A DNA stretch of 6,037 nucleotides, taken from positions 1 to 6,037 of the forward strand of contig JACQJK010000086.1 in NCBI GenBank assembly GCA_016205055.1, written 5' to 3'. A program made the position numbers and the translations under genes. This document shows positions 1 to 5,455 of this stretch, one piece after another (within the stretch, counting starts at the first letter, position 1; each line of letters begins with the position of its first letter). The notes below the pieces were generated by a model. The model saw only the letters and a list, made by a program, of their open reading frames with translations, had not been told where the DNA came from and ran no database searches. The stretch comes from Candidatus Doudnabacteria bacterium (lineage in GTDB: Bacteria > Patescibacteriota > Doudnabacteria > UBA920 > 2-01-FULL-50-11).

Positions 1-1
1 C

Positions 2-757
2 ATCAGGACTCTGCCTTACGTAACTTCCTGGTATGAAAAATATAAAGATCAGGGGCTCGTGATCGTGGGCGTGCACACGCCGGAATTCGATTTTGAGAGA
101 CGGACCGAAAACGTAAGGGACGCGATAAAGCGCTATAAGATTACCTATCCGGTAGCCCAAGATAACGATTACGCGACATGGCAAGCGTATGAAAATCGCT
201 ATTGGCCGGCCAAGTACTTAATCGATCAGAGCGGTCAAATCGTTTACACCCATTTTGGGGAAGGGAAGTACGAAGAAACCGAAAACCAGATTAGAAAACT
301 GTTAGGATTGTCCGGACAAGCGGACACTGCAGAAGACAAGCGATCAATGGCTAAAACTCCGGAGATTTACTTTGGACTTTTACGCCAGGAGTTTTTTGCC
401 AGCCAAACCCCTCCCGCCCCAAAGGCCACGGTTTATGAATTTCCCGATCATATCCCGGCAAATCACTTTTCTCTTGAAGGAGAATGGCGGTTTGAGAAGG
501 AGTTTGCAGAACTGGTTGGCCCATCAGGCAAGATCGGCCTTAATTTTTATGCGAGCAAAGTCCACCTGGTTGCGGAAAGCAAACATGGAAAGCCGATCAA
601 GGTGCGCGTGACCGTTGACGGGGTAATGCGCCGAGAACTAGAAATCGCCGGCGCAGATCTTTATACTTTGGCGGAACTGGAAAAACCGGGAGAGCACATT
701 TTAGAAATTGAAGTTTTGTCGCCGGGTTTGCTGGTCTTTACCTTTACGTTCGGTTAA
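2..757 (+). CDS. dipZ: DipZ-type thioredoxin-like protein, C-terminal part (5' truncated)
   Basis: The reading frame is open from base 2 and the window cuts off the 5' end; 251 residues are visible. Residues 1 to about 102 form a TlpA/redoxin-like thioredoxin domain: IRTLPY directly follows the expected active-site CxxC, and base 1 (c) would be the last base of the second Cys codon (TGC). Further family signatures are GVHTPEF, the DNDYATW stretch and the cis-Pro segment RYWPAKYLID (about 66-75). After a linker containing YFG (123-125), residues about 150-251 are a beta-rich domain ending in FTFTFG. This order matches the periplasmic C-terminal part of Mycobacterium tuberculosis DipZ (thioredoxin plus carbohydrate-binding-module-like domain), as I recall its sequence. 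In DipZ a CcdA-like membrane domain supplies electrons from the cytoplasm; it would lie outside the window or in a separate gene. The expected role is extracytoplasmic thiol-disulfide exchange. The GTG at 59 is internal to the fold and not a plausible start. Confidence 0.88.
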   Translation: MRTLPYVTSWYEKYKDQGLVIVGVHTPEFDFERRTENVRDAIKRYKITYPVAQDNDYATWQAYENRYWPAKYLIDQSGQIVYTHFGEGKYEETENQIRKLLGLSGQADTAEDKRSMAKTPEIYFGLLRQEFFASQTPPAPKATVYEFPDHIPANHFSLEGEWRFEKEFAELVGPSGKIGLNFYASKVHLVAESKHGKPIKVRVTVDGVMRRELEIAGADLYTLAELEKPGEHILEIEVLSPGLLVFTFTFG

Positions 758-758
758 A

Positions 759-959
759 ATGCAGGAAGTCACCAATCAAATTCGCGTTTTGCGCTTGCGA
801 CATGGGATAACGCAGGAAGAACTGGCGGAAAACGTCGGCGTATCTCGCCAGACGATTATCGCCATGGAAAAGGGCAATTACGCCCCCTCTTTGCTTTTGG
901 CTTTGAAACTCGCCAAATTTTTCAAAGCCACCGTCGAACAGCTATTTACCATCCGCTAA
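759..959 (+). CDS. Small Xre/Cro-CI family helix-turn-helix regulator
   Basis: This is a 66-aa, single-domain DNA-binding protein. The classical helix-turn-helix spans about residues 17-39, with ITQEELAENVGVS as the positioning helix and turn, SRQTIIAMEKG as the recognition helix, and the conserved YAPSLLLALKLAK helix after it. The length and the C-terminal VEQLF segment are typical of the compact YozG-like Xre regulators. I chose ATG 759 because the family begins only a few residues before the first helix. The in-frame ATG at 708 would add a Cys/Arg-rich tail encoded inside the upstream gene. The start lies 1 base after the upstream stop and 4 bases separate its stop from the next gene, so translational coupling in one operon is likely. 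Small Xre repressors next to a small multi-TM protein are a common pairing, often autoregulatory. The target is not evident, and no operator palindrome was found. Confidence 0.9.
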   Translation: MQEVTNQIRVLRLRHGITQEELAENVGVSRQTIIAMEKGNYAPSLLLALKLAKFFKATVEQLFTIR

Positions 960-963
960 ATTT

Positions 964-1323
964 ATGAAAATAATTCTTTATTATCTGCTTTTATTAATTT
1001 TCATCGCGCTCTTCACGGGATTTCTGGTATCCAAAAATCAGGCCGAGATGTCAATGACGCAAACGCTTTCGGCATCCGCTTTACTGGTTCTTTATACGGT
1101 CACTTTATCAATGGTCGGGGAATCTTACAATCCAGACGAGCGGGATATCTTGCATCGTAACTTATCCAACCGTGCCGGCTTGATTGCCGGCATAACGGTA
1201 TTGTCCGTTGGGGTTCTGTATCAACTCTTCACGCACCAGTTGAATTATTGGCTGCTTGCCGGTTTGATTGCAATTAACCTGACTAAGATAGTGAGTTTGA
1301 TTTATCTAAATTACCGAAAATAG
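964..1323 (+). CDS. Small four-TM membrane protein of unknown function, partner of the Xre regulator
   Basis: I do not recognise this 119-aa protein beyond its architecture. Hydrophobic segments lie at about residues 4-22, 35-52, 71-90 and 94-115, giving four probable membrane helices. The only polar stretch of note lies between helices 2 and 3, with NPDERD (57-61) followed by LHRNLSNRAG. A similar DER-type acidic/basic loop occurs in several small membrane families encoded beside Xre regulators (DUF2178-like), and I infer a distant resemblance without being able to test it. It starts 4 bases after the regulator stop and is followed directly by a terminator, so it is the last gene of its operon. 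The helix-turn-helix plus membrane-protein pairing suggests a sensor or accessory role, but no enzymatic or transport motif is visible. There is no Shine-Dalgarno motif ahead of the ATG. Confidence 0.8.
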   Translation: MKIILYYLLLLIFIALFTGFLVSKNQAEMSMTQTLSASALLVLYTVTLSMVGESYNPDERDILHRNLSNRAGLIAGITVLSVGVLYQLFTHQLNYWLLAGLIAINLTKIVSLIYLNYRK

Positions 1324-1346
1324 CCGTTTTGGTAGCTGCAAACCAC

Positions 1347-1389
1347 AAACAGGGCATCTTTCTTTGCCGAGAGGGAACCCTGTTTTTTT
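1347..1389 (+). terminator. Rho-independent terminator after the Xre/membrane-protein operon
   Basis: A perfect 8-bp inverted repeat, AAACAGGG (1347-1354) with CCCTGTTT (1378-1385), runs straight into a seven-T tract (1383-1389). The 23-base loop can pair further through a G-U-rich helix (tcttt 1357-1361 with aggga 1372-1376). It begins 24 bases after the stop of the membrane-protein gene. It points rightward only, because the left arm is not preceded by a long A run. A second arm pair, GCTGCAAA (1335-1342) and TTTGCAGC (1387-1394), encloses it. Confidence 0.8.
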
Positions 1390-1397
1390 GCAGCGTG

Positions 1398-1406
1398 TGG
1401 TAGAAT
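1398..1406 (+). promoter_or_regulatory. Candidate extended -10 promoter for the amino-acid permease
   Basis: TGGTAGAAT fits the extended -10 pattern TGn-TATAAT with one mismatch in the hexamer. It lies between the terminator and the permease start, predicting transcription from about 1412-1414 and a leader of roughly 20 bases. No convincing -35 hexamer is present at 17 bp (ccctgt lies there), which is tolerable for an extended -10 promoter. The position after a terminator supports an independent transcription unit. Confidence 0.45.
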
Positions 1407-1433
1407 AGAAATAGCGAAATCAACATAAAACTA

Positions 1434-2576
1434 ATGACAAAATCTTTAGATTTTTTGCCGGCAGTCGCCCTTTTAGTCGGCTCGGTGGTGGGGGCGGGAT
1501 TTTTGGGCATCCCTTATGTCGTTGCGAGAATCGGTTTTCCCTTGGGGTTGCTTTTGATCCTTGGGCTGGGGTTGCTGATGATGGTGCAATATCTGGCGAT
1601 TGCCGAAGTCACTTTGCGCACAAAGGGCAAGCATCAGGTGGCGGGGTACGTGGAAAGGTATCTGGGAGCAAAGTGGAAAAAGTTTGCTTATGCGGTGGTG
1701 GTGCTGGAAAGCTATGGCGTATTGCTGGCCTTCATGGTTGGCGAGGGGCAAGTGTTGTCGGCGCTATTCGGCGGATCGCCGTTTTTGTTTAGTTACTTAT
1801 TTTTTGCGGTCGTTGCCCTCATTATCTTCTTTGGCATTCGCTTGGTGGAGAGAGTTGATCTTTTGCTGACCACCGCCGTGTCTTTGGTTATCTTGGGCTT
1901 GGCCTTTGCCAGTTGGTCGAGTTTGAGTTTCGATAATTTCCTTAAAGTCGATTTCACCGAATTTTTTCCGGCTTACGGGGTTGTGTTATTTGCTTTTTTG
2001 GGCGCTTCGGCCATTCCAGAAATGCGGCTAGCGCTTGCCGGGCGAGAGAAGAGGTTCAGCCGTTCCGTGGTGATTGGGACATTTATCCCCATCGCGCTTT
2101 ATACGCTTTTTACCATAGCCGTTTTGGGAGTCACCGGACTTGAGACAACCCCAATCGCCACGATCGGCCTGGGGCGGCATCTAGGAGGAGCAGTCATGCT
2201 TTTTGGTAATTTACTCGCAGTCATTACCATGACCACGTCGTTTTTGGGGATTGCTTTGGGCTTGCGCGAAACTTTTCAATATGATCTCCGGCTAAACAAG
2301 AACGAGTCTTGGATTCTTACTTGTGCGGTACCGGTGATTTTATTTAGTTTCGGCATTCACAACTTTATCGGCATAATTGGTTTCGTCGGCGCCATCCTCG
2401 GCGGTTTTTTGGGAATTCTTTTGGTCTTTACCGCGCACCGCGCCGAGCAGTTGGGCGATCGTAAACCGGAGTTCGTCCTTCCTCACAAGGTTTTTTTTGG
2501 GTCTTTACTGGCACTGGTTTTTGCCATCGGGATTGTTTCTACCTTGTGGGGCCTACTTGGTCCCAGGTTGGTTTAG
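1434..2576 (+). CDS. Amino-acid permease, aromatic amino acid (HAAAP/Trp-Tyr permease) type, APC superfamily
   Basis: A 380-aa inner-membrane transporter with about 11 hydrophobic helices, at roughly residues 7-30, 35-56, 84-110, 117-136, 141-161, 178-197, 210-233, 250-276, 292-309, 312-334 and 352-375. The broken first helix carries the APC-fold substrate/cation signature GSVVGAGFLGIPY (16-28). Helix 6 has FAFLGASAIPEM (186-197), the equivalent of the second unwound helix in this superfamily. Both features match the Trp/Tyr-specific permease family (TyrP, Mtr, TnaB; PF03222), and the length is close to that family's usual 400 or so residues. The expected role is ion-coupled amino-acid uptake. 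The exact substrate cannot be read from sequence. The gene stands alone between a terminator and the copper promoter. ATG 1434 puts only six residues before the first helix, and no Shine-Dalgarno motif precedes it. Related branched members of the APC superfamily are the main alternative. Confidence 0.87.
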   Translation: MTKSLDFLPAVALLVGSVVGAGFLGIPYVVARIGFPLGLLLILGLGLLMMVQYLAIAEVTLRTKGKHQVAGYVERYLGAKWKKFAYAVVVLESYGVLLAFMVGEGQVLSALFGGSPFLFSYLFFAVVALIIFFGIRLVERVDLLLTTAVSLVILGLAFASWSSLSFDNFLKVDFTEFFPAYGVVLFAFLGASAIPEMRLALAGREKRFSRSVVIGTFIPIALYTLFTIAVLGVTGLETTPIATIGLGRHLGGAVMLFGNLLAVITMTTSFLGIALGLRETFQYDLRLNKNESWILTCAVPVILFSFGIHNFIGIIGFVGAILGGFLGILLVFTAHRAEQLGDRKPEFVLPHKVFFGSLLALVFAIGIVSTLWGLLGPRLV

Positions 2577-2605
2577 ACGCTCGCAGCGAGGGTAGAAGTG
2601 TTCAT

Positions 2606-2634
2606 TTGACATATACCCCCTCGGGGTATATAAT
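2606..2634 (+). promoter_or_regulatory. Consensus sigma70-type promoter of the copper operon
   Basis: TTGACA (2606-2611), a 17-bp spacer and TATAAT (2629-2634) match the housekeeping consensus at all 12 core positions with ideal spacing. Transcription should begin near 2640-2642, giving a leader of about 77 bases before the repressor gene at 2718. An unmitigated promoter this strong implies tight repression, which the palindrome in its spacer would provide. Confidence 0.92.
2611..2631 (+). promoter_or_regulatory. CsoR-family operator palindrome
   Basis: ATATACCCC (2611-2619) and GGGGTATAT (2623-2631) form a perfect 9-bp inverted repeat around a 3-base centre (CTC). The core TACCCC-n3-GGGGTA is the G/C-tract, A/T-flanked type of site bound by CsoR/RcnR-family repressors. 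It fills the spacer and touches both the last base of the -35 and the first three bases of the -10. A repressor bound here should therefore block RNA polymerase. The downstream repressor gene is the obvious ligand, so the operon is probably autoregulated. Confidence 0.88.
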
Positions 2635-2717
2635 AAAAAAAGTAAGTTTCTTCGCCAAAGGTCGTTGCGCCAACCAGAGGATGGCCGTCTGTCTAGGACA
2701 CGATAATTTCCAAAGTA

Positions 2718-2990
2718 ATGAGGTTAAATTTTAAAAAACAAGCCATAAACCGGCTGCACCGGCTGCAAGGCCAATTGCGGGGTTTGGAGAAAATGGTGGA
2801 AGAGAATAAGTATTGTCCGGAAATTTTGACCCAAGTTGCGGCGGTGCAAAAATCATTGCAAAGTTTTAATTGGGTAATTATGGAAAATCATTTGCGAGAG
2901 CACATCGTGCGGGCGGTGAGAAAGGGGAGAATTGATCCGGCAGTCCGGGAGCTGTTGGAGCTTTATAAATTATCCAACCCGGTAGTTTGA
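2718..2990 (+). CDS. csoR: CsoR/RcnR-family metal-sensing repressor
   Basis: A 90-aa, all-helical repressor of the DUF156 (PF02583) family, of normal length. The first helix carries the family signature RLHRLQGQLRGLEKMVEE (12-29), followed by the ligand segment KYCPEILTQ (31-39). Candidate metal ligands are C33, H58 and H62. Their 25- and 4-residue spacing matches C36/H61/C65 of M. tuberculosis CsoR, but with His instead of Cys as the third ligand, as in RcnR (C35/H60/H64). No His is available at the RcnR His3 position. Y32 and E78 align with the CsoR second-shell residues Y35 and E81. These family comparisons are from memory. In the family, metal binding lowers DNA affinity and releases the operator. 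The gene is first in the operon, behind its probable operator. It ends in TGA 10 bases before the ATPase. ATG 2718 is the only usable start: an in-frame TAG lies at 2694-2696 and no alternative start codon intervenes. There is no Shine-Dalgarno motif. Confidence 0.93.
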   Translation: MRLNFKKQAINRLHRLQGQLRGLEKMVEENKYCPEILTQVAAVQKSLQSFNWVIMENHLREHIVRAVRKGRIDPAVRELLELYKLSNPVV

Positions 2991-3000
2991 TTTAAAACCC

Positions 3001-5451
3001 ATGGCTCAATTGGTGAAAAAACAGTTTTTTATCGTCGGGATCCACTGCGCCGGTTGCGCGGCGAGCATTACCGCGGCTTTAAAAAAAGTTCCTGGAGTAA
3101 AATTTGCTTACGTTTCTCCCGCGACCGATGAAGCAACCGTGGAATACGACGCGGTTTTAACCAAGGTCGCAAGCTTGGAGCGGGCGGTTGCTAGCGTCGG
3201 CAGATATCGTTTGCTTGCCGATTCTCACTTTGTCGCGCGTTCCACAAAAACATCAAAACACAGCGGTCACGGCACAGAGCGCGCAGAGTATAAAGACAGT
3301 CATGCGCAAAGTCACCCGGGCAGTCATGATGTTCGCCCCGCCCCACGGGAAGCCCCGGGTTCATACCCGGGCGGATCGGCGGTTCTTTCTCCGAAAGGTC
3401 GTACCCTTGAGACCACGGCCCGAGAGCAGTGGAGCGGAGTTCACGACCACGCGCGCCAGTTAAAAGCGGAAGAGATTCTGATTTTAGCGCACAAAACCAT
3501 TTTTGGAGGGATTTTAAGCGCACTCGTTCTCTTTGTGGCTTTTGCAGGCGAGTTCGGTTTTTCTTTGGGAATATCGGAAGCATCGCGCAATTATTTGATG
3601 TTTTTTTTCACTTTGCCGGTTCAACTCTGGCTTGGCTGGCAGTTTTACGACAGTACCTGGCGGGCTTTAAAGCGTATGAGCGCGAATATGGACACTTTAA
3701 TCGCCGTGGGGACGAGCGCGGCCTTTGGTTTTTCCGCCGTGTCAACTTTTGCGCCTCGGCTTTTTCTGGATGCCTCCCTGCCGGTGGATACTTATTATGA
3801 CACCGCCGCGGTGATTTTGACCTTGATTATTTTGGGAAAATATTTGGAGGCCAAAGCCAAGGAACGCTCCAGCGATGCCATACGAAAACTCGTCGGACTG
3901 CAGTCGAAAACGGCCCGGGTCATTGTTGGGGGAGAAGATAAAGAAGTGCGCCTGTCCCAGGTGCGAGTGGGGGATTTAATTCGGGTTCGCCCAGGAGAAA
4001 AAATTCCGGTTGACGGCGTGGTCATAGAAGGCGCGTCGTCGGTTGATGAGTCAATGCTGACCGGGGAGAGTTTGCCGGTCGGAAAAACGGTCGGTGATTC
4101 CGTGGTGGGCGCGACCATCAACCGGGTGGGGGGTTTTATTATGCGGGCCACTCAAGTCGGCGAACAGACGGTACTGGCCAACATCGTGCGCTTGGTCAGA
4201 ATGGCCCAGGGGTCTCGCGCGCCAATTCAACAACTGGCCGATGACATTTCTAAATACTTCGTTCCCGCCGTAATAGTCATCGCGGTAGTGTCGGCGGGAT
4301 TTTGGTTTTTTCTCGGACCGCCTCCCAACCTGATTTACTCCTTAACGGCTTTGGTGACGGTTTTAATTATCGCTTGCCCGTGCGCGTTGGGTTTGGCAAC
4401 GCCAACCGCGATTACTGTCGGCGTCGGTCGGGGTGCAACAAAAGGAATTTTAATCCGCGACGCTACAGTTCTGGAGCGGGCCGGCCAGGCGGACTATTTG
4501 GTTTTTGACAAAACCGGAACGTTGACTTACGGGCAGCCCAAAGTTACCGACATTGTTCCCAATCCGCAAGCCCAGATCACGCCGGAATTATTATTGCGCG
4601 TGGCCGCTTCGGTTGAACAATCCTCCGAGCACGCCTTGGCAGAAAGTGTTTTATATGCCGCCAAAGAAAAATCCTTGGTATTATCCCGTCCCCAGAAATT
4701 TCTTGCCGTTCCCGGCAAGGGCGTGGAGGCATATGTTGAAGACAAGCGAATTTATTTGGGCTCCTTGCGTTTTATGCAGGAAAAACTTATTCTCATCGAG
4801 CAGTTGAAAGAACGAGCCGATAGTTTGTTTTTTGAGGGCAAGACCGTAATTTACGTAGCCGTGGAAGGAGCGTTTATGGGTTTAATCGCCGTTGCCGACC
4901 CGATTCGGCCGGAAGCCAGAGAGGTCATTGACCAGTTAAGAAAACTCGGTTTGGCGGTGGCAATGATCACCGGCGATCATAGCCGCACGGCCCAGGCCGT
5001 GGCCAACCAGTTGGGAATTGATCGGGTGATTTCCGACGTTCTGCCGGAGCACAAGGCCGAAAAAATAACTGATCTGCAAAAGCAAAATCGCATAGTGGCG
5101 ATGGTGGGAGACGGCATAAACGACGCGCCGGCTCTGGCCCAAGCCGACTTGGGAATCGCTATTGGAACAGGAACTGACGTGGCTATAGAAAGCGCGGGCG
5201 TTACTTTGCTGACCAGCGACTTGCGGGGCGTTGTTGACACGGTTAAACTTGCCCGCAGAACGATGAAAGTGATCCGGGGAAATTTATTCTGGGCTTTTAT
5301 TTATAATATCATCGGCATTCCAGTCGCGGCCGGCGCGTTTTATCCTTTTTTTGGCTGGTTATTGTCTCCCATGATTGCCGCCGCGGCCATGGCTTTTTCT
5401 TCGCTGTTTGTGGTATTGAACTCTTTGCGGCTTAAGCGTGTAAAGTTGTAA
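3001..5451 (+). CDS. copA: Cu(I)-exporting P1B-1-type ATPase
   Basis: An 816-aa copper pump in the inner membrane that uses ATP to export Cu(I) from the cytoplasm. Residues about 5-73 are one heavy-metal-associated domain with GIHCAGCA (C16, C19). Residues about 76-150 are a His-rich linker (eight His), followed by the first helices. Motifs in order: TGES (354-357) of the actuator domain, the CPC membrane metal site (459-461), the phosphorylated D503 in DKTGT, SEHALA (542-547) in the nucleotide domain, TGDH (657-660) and GDGINDAP (703-710). YN (768-769) and MAFSS (797-801) in the last two helices, together with CPC, define Cu(I) specificity within the P1B family. The nucleotide-domain motif normally reads SEHPLA; here His544 is kept but Pro is Ala. 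The length is in the usual CopA range. The gene follows the repressor by 10 bases and is presumably induced with it. No Shine-Dalgarno motif precedes ATG 3001. Confidence 0.97.
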   Translation: MAQLVKKQFFIVGIHCAGCAASITAALKKVPGVKFAYVSPATDEATVEYDAVLTKVASLERAVASVGRYRLLADSHFVARSTKTSKHSGHGTERAEYKDSHAQSHPGSHDVRPAPREAPGSYPGGSAVLSPKGRTLETTAREQWSGVHDHARQLKAEEILILAHKTIFGGILSALVLFVAFAGEFGFSLGISEASRNYLMFFFTLPVQLWLGWQFYDSTWRALKRMSANMDTLIAVGTSAAFGFSAVSTFAPRLFLDASLPVDTYYDTAAVILTLIILGKYLEAKAKERSSDAIRKLVGLQSKTARVIVGGEDKEVRLSQVRVGDLIRVRPGEKIPVDGVVIEGASSVDESMLTGESLPVGKTVGDSVVGATINRVGGFIMRATQVGEQTVLANIVRLVRMAQGSRAPIQQLADDISKYFVPAVIVIAVVSAGFWFFLGPPPNLIYSLTALVTVLIIACPCALGLATPTAITVGVGRGATKGILIRDATVLERAGQADYLVFDKTGTLTYGQPKVTDIVPNPQAQITPELLLRVAASVEQSSEHALAESVLYAAKEKSLVLSRPQKFLAVPGKGVEAYVEDKRIYLGSLRFMQEKLILIEQLKERADSLFFEGKTVIYVAVEGAFMGLIAVADPIRPEAREVIDQLRKLGLAVAMITGDHSRTAQAVANQLGIDRVISDVLPEHKAEKITDLQKQNRIVAMVGDGINDAPALAQADLGIAIGTGTDVAIESAGVTLLTSDLRGVVDTVKLARRTMKVIRGNLFWAFIYNIIGIPVAAGAFYPFFGWLLSPMIAAAAMAFSSLFVVLNSLRLKRVKL
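3354..3371. repeat. GC-rich inverted repeat inside the linker-coding part of the copper ATPase gene
   Basis: CCCGGGT (3354-3360) and ACCCGGG (3365-3371) form a perfect 7-bp stem with a TCAT loop. A third CCCGGG lies at 3315-3320. The repeat encodes part of the Pro/Gly-rich linker (around PGSYPG, residues 119-124). It may be chance, or a remnant of an inserted palindromic element that expanded the linker. No other copy is visible in the window. Confidence 0.5.
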
Positions 5452-5455
5452 ACGC

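Noticed and set aside
708..758. Upstream in-frame ATG extending the Xre regulator by 17 residues
   Set aside because: The extension lies wholly inside the DipZ-like gene and reads as a Cys/Arg-rich tail foreign to the family; ATG 759 gives the standard N-terminus.
2578..2588. Short hairpin CGCT-CGC-AGCG after the permease stop, as a terminator
   Set aside because: The stem is only 4 bp and no T tract follows; termination after the permease is not evident from sequence.
2988..2990. TGA read as glycine (alternative code)
   Set aside because: The repressor ends at the normal family length here and the ATPase starts 10 bases later in a different frame, so TGA acts as a stop.
3340..3380. tRNA T-arm-like string GGGTTCATACCC
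   Set aside because: The stem leaves a 6-base loop, no acceptor, D or anticodon arms surround it, and it lies in a continuous, well-supported coding frame.
3191..3583. 130-codon minus-strand frame opposite the ATPase linker
   Set aside because: It is an antisense shadow of a GC-rich coding stretch, with no domain, start signal or promoter.
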